Shown piece by piece: positions 27,022 to 35,300 of a DNA stretch of 50,637 nt. The DNA is from Paludibacteraceae bacterium. Lineage in GTDB: Bacteria > Bacteroidota > Bacteroidia > Bacteroidales > Paludibacteraceae. Within the stretch, counting starts at the first letter, position 1; each line of letters starts with the position of its first letter. Under the pieces are notes generated by a model that saw only the letters and a program-made list of their open reading frames with translations, did no database searches and was not told where the DNA came from. Location of the stretch: positions 1 to 50,637 of the forward strand of contig CAJOIR010000016.1 of assembly GCA_905234685.1 (NCBI GenBank), given 5' to 3'. Position numbers and translations under genes: made by a program.

Positions 27022-28803
27022 TTATGTGACAGCATCCGTGATTGTCATCCTGCAGTTGGCGCAATCGAAGTTGAGGCGCAGCAGTGTGTTTCCGTTGCGA
27101 AGGTAAGCAGGTTCGCGTATATCGGTCTGCTTCCTCGTCTTTCGGCAGAGACCAGTCTCGAAGAGTATGCAGTAGCGGCATGTCATCAGATTGGAAGAGT
27201 CAGGCGATACTGATTCGCTACATGGATTAAGCGAATCATCTGTCTTTACTCTGTCAGCGCAGCGGTCTTTACTCTTTATTCTTTCATCCCTCAACTGACG
27301 GAGGTCCTTACTCATTGCACTCTCCACCACCTGTCTGCGCCATGAGTTGAGCATCGAGGCTGGAATGAAACAGGGTTGACTGAGGTTGACTGTTATGCTG
27401 GCGGCTTCGAAAGGTGTGTCACCGAGTTTCGTGAGGCAGTTGCGTATGTTTTGCAGTGCTTTCTGAGGGTTGTCGGCAGGCGTCTTCTCTGCTGCAAACT
27501 CCTGCTCTGTGTCACCTATGCGCAGCATGAAGCCGCAGTCTGTATCCTGGAAAAGGATATCTACAGGCAGGCGGCGTGAAGTCTTGCTGTGCTCCACCTG
27601 ACGCATGAATTCGATGTCGTAGTTGCGGTAGAGTTGAGTGCCTGCTTTTATCTGAGGCATCTGGTTGGGGTAAACACGGTTGCCTTCCACGCGGTTGACA
27701 AGGAAGCCTTTGTCGCCGAAGCAGAGTCCGTCGCCGTTATGCAGAGCGATGTCGGTTTGTATCTCTATACAGTTTTTGCCGACAGAGGTCACTTCCCCTA
27801 TATATTCACCTGTTGACTTAGGAGTCTGCCAGTTGGCAAGGTCGGGTGTTCTGCCGTGAAGGAAATAGTCTGTCTGGGAGCGGTGGAAAGTCTTCTCAGG
27901 ATTGGGTGTGAAGTCAAGGTAAATGCTGCCTTTCGATGCTCGGCAATAGTGCGAGTCAGGCTCGGCAAACAGACGGTCGAGCAGCAGTCGGTAGTAGGCT
28001 GTTATGTTTCTCACGTATGCGGCATCTTTCAGCCTGCCTTCTATCTTGAGCGTGGTGATGCCAGCGTCGAGCATCTCTCTTACCGACCTGCTTCTGTCGA
28101 GGTCACGCAGCGAGAGCGGATACTGACCGCCTGTGAGAAGATTCTTGTCTTTGTCAAGCAGGTCATACTGCCAGCGGCAAAGTTGTGCGCAACTGCCTCT
28201 GTTGGCACTGTGTTTTGTTCCCAACACATGCTCCGAGAGGTAGCATCTGCCTGAGTAACTGACGCACAGAGCCCCGTGAATAAAGGCCTCGAGTTCCATA
28301 TCCCCTCTCTCCCCTAACCTCTCTCTAATCCTTCTTATCTCTTCAATGGTGAGTTCTCTTGCGAGCACTGCTCTTCTGAATCCCTGCTGCCGTCTCATAA
28401 TCACGTCTTCTGCCGTGCGGTTGTCGCATTGTGTGGAGGCATGCAGTCGTATGGGAGGAAGGTCTTCGCCGAGCAGGTTGAGGTCTTGTATTATCAGCGC
28501 ATCGGCCCCCGCCTTGTAGAGTTGCCATGCTATGCTGACAGCCTCGCGCCGCTCTTCATCGGTGAGCAGAGTGTTGAGAGCCACCAACACTCGGCAGGAG
28601 AAGATGTGTGCATAACGGCATAACTCCTTGATGTCAGCAATGCTGTTGCCTGCCGCCTGTCGTGCGCTAAACAAGGGAGCGCCTATATATACGGCATCAG
28701 CACCGGCGTCAATGGCAGCCTTGCCAACGATGAGGTCACGCGCAGGCGAGAGCAATTCTATTGGAGTCTTCTTTGGTTCTATGGAGGTCTTCTTTGCAGT
28801 CAC
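27022..28803 (-). CDS. U32 family peptidase-like protein (RNA hydroxylation type)
   Basis: The 593-residue product belongs to the U32 family: ELLSPARDLIVGKAAIDAGADAVYIGAP at the start, GALCVSYSGRCYLSE with conserved Cys near residue 180, NRGSCAQLCRWQY, and a C-terminal CRYCILFETGLC plus FDCANCRM, which provide the Cys cluster seen in TrhP/RlhA relatives. Those enzymes hydroxylate tRNA or rRNA bases using prephenate, and the old name collagenase-like is misleading. The start is a GTG at 28803 and remains uncertain, since a promoter-like TACTTTTG (28815-28808) lies just upstream. The N-terminus contains a 21-bp tandem duplication. Between RDERI and the CRYC cluster the usual conserved segment is replaced by a short Ser/Asp/Lys-rich stretch coded by repeat and hairpin sequence (27211-27275). 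Confidence 0.85.
   Translation of the reverse strand: MTAKKTSIEPKKTPIELLSPARDLIVGKAAIDAGADAVYIGAPLFSARQAAGNSIADIKELCRYAHIFSCRVLVALNTLLTDEERREAVSIAWQLYKAGADALIIQDLNLLGEDLPPIRLHASTQCDNRTAEDVIMRRQQGFRRAVLARELTIEEIRRIRERLGERGDMELEAFIHGALCVSYSGRCYLSEHVLGTKHSANRGSCAQLCRWQYDLLDKDKNLLTGGQYPLSLRDLDRSRSVREMLDAGITTLKIEGRLKDAAYVRNITAYYRLLLDRLFAEPDSHYCRASKGSIYLDFTPNPEKTFHRSQTDYFLHGRTPDLANWQTPKSTGEYIGEVTSVGKNCIEIQTDIALHNGDGLCFGDKGFLVNRVEGNRVYPNQMPQIKAGTQLYRNYDIEFMRQVEHSKTSRRLPVDILFQDTDCGFMLRIGDTEQEFAAEKTPADNPQKALQNIRNCLTKLGDTPFEAASITVNLSQPCFIPASMLNSWRRQVVESAMSKDLRQLRDERIKSKDRCADRVKTDDSLNPCSESVSPDSSNLMTCRYCILFETGLCRKTRKQTDIREPAYLRNGNTLLRLNFDCANCRMTITDAVT
27211..27275. repeat. Perfect hairpin plus 33-bp dispersed repeat inside the U32 gene
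   Basis: TGATTCGCT (27211-27219) and AGCGAATCA (27230-27238) form a perfect 9-bp inverted repeat with a 10-nt loop. Right after it, 27243-27275 matches 38883-38915 at 31 of 33 positions; the shared core is CTGTCAGCG, then AGCGGTCTTTACTCT. The reading frame stays open through both. Confidence 0.8.
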
Positions 28804-28856
28804 CCTGCAAAAGTAATGCTTTTCATCCGTATCTGCAAATCACAGTAATGACAGAT

Positions 28857-28888
28857 GTTGCGTGTTTGAGAAAAAGTCATTAACTTTG
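28857..28888 (+). promoter_or_regulatory. Promoter for the 28.9-34.2 kb gene run
   Basis: TAACTTTG (28881-28888) matches the -7 consensus, with GTTG (28857-28860) 20 nt upstream. The leader to the ATG at 28936 would be about 40 nt. Confidence 0.55.
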
Positions 28889-28935
28889 CAGAGAGTTCAG
28901 AGAATGAATTTCATGAAGCCGTAAACAACTATATA

Positions 28936-29748
28936 ATGAAAAGGACAACAATCATATTTTTCGCAGCATTGGCGGCATTGACAGTCAGTGCTCAGCAGAA
29001 GCCGTCGCTCCTGAAGAAGGCGGTTGAGATGGAGAAACTTCGTAAAGAAGGCAGGTTGCTGGAGGCAATGGATACCGCCACGTTGATTCTGACCTACGAC
29101 AAAGACTACCGTGTGGCAGCCGATTTCGTGCATCGCCACTGGGATAAGACCATGCGCCAGACAGAAGACCGACTGTCGCAATTGAGCGACAACGAGAGTC
29201 TGGAGCAGGCAGAGGAGCGTTGCGAGATATACCGTATGCTTGACGAAGTTCACGACAACCTCCGAGATATACGCATGCCTCTCTATGGTCCTAACCAGAA
29301 ATGGGTGTGGCAGCCTGAGGTAAGTTATTACACAGGTCATTACGACAACGAGCGTCAGAAGACCCTGCAACTGCTCCTGCGTAAGGCAGACGAGGCGTTG
29401 CGCAGTTTCGATGCTGAGACGGCTGGCGAGTATTATCACCGAGCACTGACGCGTTATCTGCTGACAGACGGCGAGAAACGCAGCAACAAACGCGTGATGA
29501 CAGAGCAGTGCAACACGATGATAGAGCGTTATCAGAAGTCGGATAAGATATATGACGCCATCTTCGCCTACGACCTTTGCAGCCTGAGTCTGAGGCTTGA
29601 CAGCACGCAGACCGGAGTGTCAGATATTCAGCAGTCCGTTCAGCGGCATGTGGCAGAACTCTATCTGCAGGCAGCAGAGGCGGCTGAGCAGGTTGGCGAC
29701 ACCGTGGAGGCTTATGAGTTGAGGTTATCGTATGAAGACTGGAAGTGA
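28936..29748 (+). CDS. Secreted protein of unknown function, TPR-like helical
   Basis: The 270-residue protein has a clear signal peptide (MKRTTIIFFAALAALTVSAQ) and then an almost wholly helical, charged sequence with alternating Ala/Leu and Glu/Arg, for example LLRKADEALRSFDAETAGEYYHRA and ELYLQAAEAAEQVGDTVEAYEL. The spacing of aromatic and small residues resembles tetratricopeptide repeats without strict matches. It likely acts in the periplasm as a scaffold, but no specific role can be given. Its TGA overlaps the ATG of the next gene (TGATG), so the two are coupled. I do not recognise the family. Confidence 0.75.
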   Translation: MKRTTIIFFAALAALTVSAQQKPSLLKKAVEMEKLRKEGRLLEAMDTATLILTYDKDYRVAADFVHRHWDKTMRQTEDRLSQLSDNESLEQAEERCEIYRMLDEVHDNLRDIRMPLYGPNQKWVWQPEVSYYTGHYDNERQKTLQLLLRKADEALRSFDAETAGEYYHRALTRYLLTDGEKRSNKRVMTEQCNTMIERYQKSDKIYDAIFAYDLCSLSLRLDSTQTGVSDIQQSVQRHVAELYLQAAEAAEQVGDTVEAYELRLSYEDWK

Positions 29749-30293
29749 TGAGAAAACTTAAGATAGATGAGATGGGCAGGATGACTGCCGAGGAGTTTCG
29801 TCAGTCGGAGAAAGTGCCTTTGGTAGTGGTGCTCGACAACGTACGAAGCATGCATAATATAGGCGCTGTATTCCGCACTGCCGATGCTTTCCGCCTGGAA
29901 GGTGTGTGGCTCTGCGGCTGCTCTGCCACTCCGCCAAACCAGGAGATTCACAAGACGGCATTAGGGGCAGAGGAGACTGTCTGTTGGCAGTATGCAGCCG
30001 ACACCAGCGAGGCTGTGAAGAGGCTTCGAGAAGAAGGCTACTGCATCTATGCTGTGGAGCAGGCAGAAGGGAGCATACAACTATTCGATATTGAAGGTCT
30101 GATACCGGAAGGAGTGAGTAAAGTTGCTATAGTGCTTGGTCATGAGGTTTTTGGAGTGCAGCAAGAGGTGGTGGATATGTGTGATGGCTGCATAGAGATA
30201 CCGCAATACGGCACGAAGCATTCGCTTAACGTGAGTGTGGCAGCAGGTATAGTGATGTATGAGTTGAGTACATTGTTGATGCATAGAATATAA
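29748..30293 (+). CDS. SpoU/TrmH family RNA 2'-O-methyltransferase
   Basis: The 181-residue protein is a minimal SPOUT methyltransferase with all three family motifs: NIGAVFRTADAF (motif 1, with the Arg near residue 44), IVLGHEVFGV (motif 2), and IPQYGTKHSLNVSVAAGIVMYEL (motif 3), which builds the knotted SAM site. Members methylate a ribose in tRNA or rRNA; the exact target cannot be read from sequence. There is no extra N-terminal RNA-binding domain. The start chosen is the ATG at 29748, overlapping the previous stop; a GTG at 29745 is in frame too. Confidence 0.9.
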   Translation: MRKLKIDEMGRMTAEEFRQSEKVPLVVVLDNVRSMHNIGAVFRTADAFRLEGVWLCGCSATPPNQEIHKTALGAEETVCWQYAADTSEAVKRLREEGYCIYAVEQAEGSIQLFDIEGLIPEGVSKVAIVLGHEVFGVQQEVVDMCDGCIEIPQYGTKHSLNVSVAAGIVMYELSTLLMHRI

Positions 30294-30295
30294 TT

Positions 30296-30616
30296 ATGGA
30301 GTTACCGGAAGAGTTGTTGCAGCAGATGGGCGGTATGCCTGTGGCGGATGTCGAAGAAGAGGTGTCGCCTAAGAAGGCGCCTAAGAAACCCGCGCTTCGT
30401 GTGGAGAAAGACAAGCGCAAGGGCAAGACCGCTACGTTGATAACAGGCTATGCCGAAGAAACCGACGAGGTGAGGGAATTGGCACGTATGATCAAGCAGA
30501 AACTTGCCATTGGAGGTTCCACGCGTGACGGCGAGATACTGCTTCAGGGCGATGTGCGCACACAGGCGGCAGAAATACTGCAACAAGCTGGATACAAAGT
30601 GAGAGTTATAAACTGA
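30296..30616 (+). CDS. SUI1/YciH family translation factor
   Basis: The 106-residue protein has a Lys-rich N-terminal tail (PKKAPKKPALRVEKDKRKGK) and a C-terminal SUI1 domain: TLITGYAEE, then KQKLAIGGSTRDGEILLQGD and AAEILQQAGYKVRVIN. It is the bacterial relative of eukaryotic eIF1. The E. coli homologue YciH affects start-codon fidelity and stress translation; its role in Bacteroidales is not settled. It starts 2 bp after the methyltransferase stop and 4 bp ahead of the helicase gene, so the genes are tightly packed in one operon. Confidence 0.92.
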   Translation: MELPEELLQQMGGMPVADVEEEVSPKKAPKKPALRVEKDKRKGKTATLITGYAEETDEVRELARMIKQKLAIGGSTRDGEILLQGDVRTQAAEILQQAGYKVRVIN

Positions 30617-30620
30617 ATTC

Positions 30621-33600
30621 ATGTTAACCGTCTATCGGTCATCGGCGGGAGCAGGCAAGACTTTTGCCCTGACAGGCAGATATATCGACCTGCTGTTTTC
30701 CATGCGTGGCAGAAACCGTCATCGCAAGATACTTGCTGTCACCTTTACAAAGAAAGCCACTGCTGAGATGAAGTCGCGTATAGTGTTCTTCCTCAGTCAA
30801 CTGGCGACAGGCACTAATTCGCCTCATAAAGAGCGTATTCAGAAGAGTACAGGTCTGTCTGACGGAGAACTGCAGCAGCAGGCACAAGACATACTTACCG
30901 ACATACTGCAGGATTACTCGTCGTTTGCTGTCACCACCATCGACAGCTTCTTCCAGCAGATAATCCGCAGTTTCTCCAAGGAGCTGAATCTGCCCGGAGC
31001 ATATAATCTGGAACTTGACAGCAATCACGTGCGTAGTGCTGCCTTGGATGACTATTTTTTCAACATACCGTCTGACCTCAATGACGAGCGCGTAAGGGCA
31101 TTACTGCAGGTTGTTGGTGACAACATGGAAGAGGGAGGACGCTGGAATCCGCATGACTCCATACTGTCGGTAAGCGACGAACTCTTCAAGGAGACTTATC
31201 AGGAGCACAGACAGGAATTGCACGATGTGACGGAAGACCCTGATGCTCTTGGGAAATACCGCAAGCAGTTGAAGAAAATCGTCAATGACTACTTGTCTGA
31301 ATACCGCGCATTGGAACAGAAGATGCTCAGTTGTATGGGCGAATTAAAGGAATCGGATTTCCCGCCTGGTGCTCTGACTCCGTTTCATTGGAAGAAGAAG
31401 AAAGATATACTTGAAAACATAGGCAAAAAAGCAGGAGTGAGATTCACAAACCTTGCCTTTGAACCCGACAAACTGTCAAAAAAACCTGAACTGCAACAGG
31501 CTGTTGCGTTGCTTCAACCACTGGCACGCCGTCTGTATGACATGCTCTATGCCGACTCCGACTGCCGCCGCAAGTTTGTCACGGCAGTGACTGTACTATC
31601 ATATATATCTTATGTCAAGATACTTCAGGATGTTGAGTATTTCATTCAGAAGGCTAACACGGAACTCAACCGTCTGCCTATAAGCGAGACCAACACCCTT
31701 ATACATGATGTTGTTGCGCAGCAGGAGGATTCGCCTTTCATATACGACAAACTCGGTGTGCGCCTATCGCATTTCATGATCGACGAGTTTCAGGACACCA
31801 GCAGCATGCAGTGGCGCAACTTCCTGCCTCTTGTCCGTGAGGCTGTTGCAAAAGGCGGCATTTGTCTGCTTGTCGGAGATGTAAAGCAGAGTATCTATCG
31901 CTTCCGCAATTCCGACAGCAGTCTGTTGCAATATGGTGTAAACAGTATATTCAGAGATATTCATGAAGAACAACTGACCGGCAACTGGCGTAGCAGCAGT
32001 GTGATTGTGGAGCAGAACAACCGCATATTCTCTCTGCTTTCAGCAAAGATAGCGGCATTATATTCTGAGCGCAGCAACAAAGCGAGTTGTATAACTGACA
32101 TCTATTCGTCTGTAAGTCAGGAAACGAGGCTTGCCGAAGGCGGCTATGTGCGTATGGAGTTTCTCTCGTCAGACAAAAAGGCAAAAGGACGGGAGGAAGT
32201 CGCTATGCGTTTGCCAGAACTGCTTGAAGACTTGTTCTCGCGCGGAATTAAGGCAGGGCATATAGCTCTGCTTATTAGAGACAACAAAGACGCTACATTG
32301 CTTGCAAGCACACTCCTTGGTGCTGGTATCAATGTGATGTCAACAGAAGGTCTGCTGGTCAAGTCTGCGCCTGAGGTAAGACTGGTGACCGACCTGCTGG
32401 CTTTGTGGCTGACACCAGATGATGATATTCTGCGCTTGCAGACTATGTATGAATATGCTCTTGTGGTGGACGGCAACTCGCCCAATAAAGCACTGGAGCG
32501 CACCATACGTGAAGATGTCAACCTGCCGCAACAACATTACAGTCTTTCGCTTCCAGAACAAGTGGCAGATATAATAAGTGAACTCCATCTGATGAAAAAC
32601 GAGACTGCCAGACCCTATCTTCTGGCATTGCAGGATGTTGTCTATAACTACACTAACAAGTATGCCGCCGATGCCTGCTCATTTGTCGAATGGTGGGAAG
32701 AGAACAGTGGGAAAGCCGCAATACAGATGCAGAGTTCTGATGATGCTGTGCAGATTGTCAGTATTCATAAGTCAAAGGGATTGGAATATGATGTGGTGAT
32801 AGTGCCTTTCTGCGACTGGGATGCTGCGGAGAAACAAAACAACAACAAGAACAACCGTATTAACCTCCTGTGGCTTGAGCCTGCAGAGGCTCCGTTCAAC
32901 ACGCTGCCCATTGTGCCTGTCGAGTTTGGCAAGCGTCTGGGATACAGTATCTTCCGTGATGACTATTTCAAAGAGTTGGAGCAACTGTATATTGACAATC
33001 TCAACATAACCTATGTAGCGTTCACGCGTGCAAAGCATGAGTTGTATGTGTTTGCTCCTTCCGCTTTCAATAGTAAGTCACCTGTCACAAGTAATATGGG
33101 AGGTGTGTTGTACTCGGTGCTTGAAGATGATCTCGTTGACGGAGTGTATGAACGCGGAGTGAAAAGTGATTGGCATGCAGAGCAACAGAACGAAGAGACT
33201 GTCATCATGATACCGGGCGACATGCCTGGCGCCGGCAGTACACGACTCCATATCAAACTGCCTTCCAGAGACTGGTTCTTGCAGGAAGAAGACATCTCAA
33301 CCGACCATAGATTCATAGGCAGTATGATGCATGAAGTGCTATGCAAGGTGGTGCATCTTGATGATGCCGCATCTGTAGTTGACGATATGCTCAAGGAGGG
33401 TAAACTTAGGGTGGAGGATGTCGCCATAGTGCAGACCGAACTGCAGCGTTTCCGTGAATTGGTGGCAACAACAGACTGGTTCTCCGACAAGTGGCAGGTG
33501 ATGAATGAGCAGGATATCGTCACTGCCGACGGCAACGTGAAACGCCCTGACAGGCTCATGTTCTGCGGTGATGAAGCAGTGATTGTTGATTGGAAATTCG

Positions 33601-33731
33601 GGTGGAAGAAACCGGATGAATATATTCAGCAGGTTAGAGAATATATGCTGCTGATAAGCACTATGGGTTATCATCCCCGTGGTTTCCTATGTTATGTGAA
33701 CAGAAAAGAGATAGTAGAGGTTAAGATATGA
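30621..33731 (+). CDS. AddA/RecB-like helicase-nuclease
   Basis: The 1036-residue protein is a UvrD-type superfamily 1 helicase with a C-terminal nuclease. Walker A SAGAGKT is at residues 8-14, motif Ia is VTFTKKATAEMKSRI, motif II MIDEFQDTSSMQWRNF, motif III LLVGDVKQSIYRFR, motif V IVSIHKSKGLEYDVVIVPF and motif VI NITYVAFTRAKHELYVF. A PD-(D/E)XK nuclease lies at the end, with Asp977, Asp990 and Lys992 (RPD...VDWKFG). It is therefore like AddA or RecB and would process double-strand ends for recombination. The usual partner (AddB, or RecC/RecD) is not in this window. The stop overlaps the rimM start by four bases. A clear AddA versus RecB choice cannot be made by eye. Confidence 0.88.
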   Translation: MLTVYRSSAGAGKTFALTGRYIDLLFSMRGRNRHRKILAVTFTKKATAEMKSRIVFFLSQLATGTNSPHKERIQKSTGLSDGELQQQAQDILTDILQDYSSFAVTTIDSFFQQIIRSFSKELNLPGAYNLELDSNHVRSAALDDYFFNIPSDLNDERVRALLQVVGDNMEEGGRWNPHDSILSVSDELFKETYQEHRQELHDVTEDPDALGKYRKQLKKIVNDYLSEYRALEQKMLSCMGELKESDFPPGALTPFHWKKKKDILENIGKKAGVRFTNLAFEPDKLSKKPELQQAVALLQPLARRLYDMLYADSDCRRKFVTAVTVLSYISYVKILQDVEYFIQKANTELNRLPISETNTLIHDVVAQQEDSPFIYDKLGVRLSHFMIDEFQDTSSMQWRNFLPLVREAVAKGGICLLVGDVKQSIYRFRNSDSSLLQYGVNSIFRDIHEEQLTGNWRSSSVIVEQNNRIFSLLSAKIAALYSERSNKASCITDIYSSVSQETRLAEGGYVRMEFLSSDKKAKGREEVAMRLPELLEDLFSRGIKAGHIALLIRDNKDATLLASTLLGAGINVMSTEGLLVKSAPEVRLVTDLLALWLTPDDDILRLQTMYEYALVVDGNSPNKALERTIREDVNLPQQHYSLSLPEQVADIISELHLMKNETARPYLLALQDVVYNYTNKYAADACSFVEWWEENSGKAAIQMQSSDDAVQIVSIHKSKGLEYDVVIVPFCDWDAAEKQNNNKNNRINLLWLEPAEAPFNTLPIVPVEFGKRLGYSIFRDDYFKELEQLYIDNLNITYVAFTRAKHELYVFAPSAFNSKSPVTSNMGGVLYSVLEDDLVDGVYERGVKSDWHAEQQNEETVIMIPGDMPGAGSTRLHIKLPSRDWFLQEEDISTDHRFIGSMMHEVLCKVVHLDDAASVVDDMLKEGKLRVEDVAIVQTELQRFRELVATTDWFSDKWQVMNEQDIVTADGNVKRPDRLMFCGDEAVIVDWKFGWKKPDEYIQQVREYMLLISTMGYHPRGFLCYVNRKEIVEVKI

Positions 33732-34228
33732 TATATTTGAATGACTTGACGGAGATAGGCGTTGTTCGAAAACCCCATGGAACAACGGGTGAACTGGATG
33801 TATATCTCAAGCGCGACCTGCCGGAAGATGCTGAGTGCGTGATGCTTCTCATTGACAATATCCCAGTACCTTTTTATATAGCGGAGTGGCGGTATAAGTC
33901 TGGTGAGAGTCTTTTGCTCAAGTTGGAAGACGTGAACACAGAGACTGCTGCCAAGCGGCTGGCAGGATGCAAGGTATATGTTGAGAAGACGAAGTATGAC
34001 GATGATGAAGCCGACTTGCTTGCCTGGTCAGACATGCGTGGATATATGCTCATCGACCCTCAAGGCAGGGAGATTGGTGTAGTGGAGGATGTCGATGAGA
34101 GTACTATTAATACTTTGTTTCTGCTTTCTGAGGGAGCAGTGATTCCTGCGCATGAAGACTTCATCCTGTCGATTGATATAAAAAACAGGCAGTTGACTGT
34201 TCAACTGCCCGAAGGACTTTTGGAATAA
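33728..34228 (+). CDS. rimM: Ribosome maturation factor RimM
   Basis: The 166-residue protein has the RimM N-terminal beta-barrel (IGVVRKPHGTTGELDVYL, with the conserved KPHGxxGE) and the C-terminal PRC-barrel (MRGYMLIDPQGREIGVVEDV; VIPAHEDFILSID). RimM binds ribosomal protein S19 and helps mature the head of the 30S subunit. Unlike in many bacteria, it is not next to trmD, rpsP or rplS; it is coupled by ATGA overlap to the helicase-nuclease gene. rplS lies 6.5 kb away in this window. Confidence 0.95.
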   Translation: MIYLNDLTEIGVVRKPHGTTGELDVYLKRDLPEDAECVMLLIDNIPVPFYIAEWRYKSGESLLLKLEDVNTETAAKRLAGCKVYVEKTKYDDDEADLLAWSDMRGYMLIDPQGREIGVVEDVDESTINTLFLLSEGAVIPAHEDFILSIDIKNRQLTVQLPEGLLE

Positions 34229-34307
34229 TAAGTTAGCGTTGCTTCCTGCTACCCTTGCGCTACTTTTGCGCTACTTATAGATATTTTTTCTTTGTGAATA
34301 AGAGTGG

Positions 34308-34751
34308 CTAATTTCTAACAGTCAATGTTGTGCCATTCCAGATGCAGTTGTATTTCCTCAAAGGCTCTTTGCTGATTCCTTTTGTCTGTGTCCCATATCC
34401 GTATGATATGTCGTATTGTTCGCCACATACAGGGCATATAGCAAATATACCGTCCACTTCCACTGGCTTTTGCGTACTCAGACAATGCGGACACGCGAGG
34501 TCAAAAGCATGATGCTGCATATCCATTCCTACATACAGCAGCAGACCTGCATAGCCTATATAGTCCGTATCATAGCGCCGCTCTTTGATAATCTTGTAGG
34601 CACCCGTGTTGGCAGGTACAAATGCCGGGTCTTCTGCCAGCACATTATATATGAACTGAACAGGCATTGCCGGCACAGAACTGATATATGTGTTGCCGCT
34701 GCATGACGACAGAAACACCACACCCAGTATGTATTTAATGTACTTCTTCAC
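34308..34751 (-). CDS. Rieske-fold-like lipoprotein with a Cys4 site
   Basis: The 147-residue protein starts with a lipoprotein signal ending in SSCS. The mature domain has CPHC and CPVCGEQYDISYGYGT, then SKEPLRKYNC, in the order of a Rieske [2Fe-2S] protein. In true Rieske proteins each pair has one His (CxH, CxxH); here both are CxxC, so the site looks like a zinc or rubredoxin-type Cys4 centre. Bacteroidales have many lipoproteins of this kind without known role. The gene faces rimM tail to tail over a 79-bp gap, with no clear hairpin in it, and follows the FKBP gene by 44 bp. Confidence 0.7.
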   Translation of the reverse strand: MKKYIKYILGVVFLSSCSGNTYISSVPAMPVQFIYNVLAEDPAFVPANTGAYKIIKERRYDTDYIGYAGLLLYVGMDMQHHAFDLACPHCLSTQKPVEVDGIFAICPVCGEQYDISYGYGTQTKGISKEPLRKYNCIWNGTTLTVRN

Positions 34752-34795
34752 TTTTTACTTGTTAACCTTATAATCTATTCAACTTTTAACCTCTA

Positions 34796-35278
34796 TTAAT
34801 ACACTCTCGACAGGTGAATTTCAAATATGAGTGTTGAGTAGGGAGGCAGGAAACTGCTGTAGCCTTCTGTTCCCTTACCGTCTTTACCGTAGGCGAGATC
34901 CCATGGTATATACAGCATGTAGTCGGCGCCTACATGCATCTTTTTCAACCCTTCAACCATGCCTGTAATGAGTCCTGTCTCTCCTGACGTGCAGATGGCG
35001 CTAAAGTTCTTCTGCTCTTCAATTGTAGTACCATTGATGAGCGAGAGACTGTAGTCATAAACCACTGTGGAGCCAGTCACAGGTCGTGTGTCAGTAAGGT
35101 TGCCGGGATAGATGACTTTGTACTGCAGACCACTGGGCAAAGTCTGCACACCTTCTTTGCTTTTGTTTTGCTCCAACCAGATTTCGTTCTGCGTCTTCCA
35201 GTCAATCCATTCGTCTTGTTTGCATGACGTAACACACAACGTCAGCAGTGTTGTCAATAATAAATATATATGTTTCAT
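34796..35278 (-). CDS. FKBP-type peptidyl-prolyl isomerase lipoprotein
   Basis: The protein begins with a lipoprotein signal (LTLCVTSCK) and, after a helical linker, carries one FKBP domain: LPSGLQYKVI, VVYDYSLSLINGTTIEE, GLITGMVEGLKKMHVG, YMLYIPWDLAYG, and STLIFEIHL. FKBP lipoproteins help fold envelope proteins by isomerising prolyl bonds. Some active-site aromatics seem changed, so activity is not certain. A Met one codon before (35281) could also be the start. It follows the EnvC-like gene closely on the same strand. Confidence 0.88.
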   Translation of the reverse strand: MKHIYLLLTTLLTLCVTSCKQDEWIDWKTQNEIWLEQNKSKEGVQTLPSGLQYKVIYPGNLTDTRPVTGSTVVYDYSLSLINGTTIEEQKNFSAICTSGETGLITGMVEGLKKMHVGADYMLYIPWDLAYGKDGKGTEGYSSFLPPYSTLIFEIHLSRVY

Positions 35279-35300
35279 CACTATTATAGATTATGCATTG

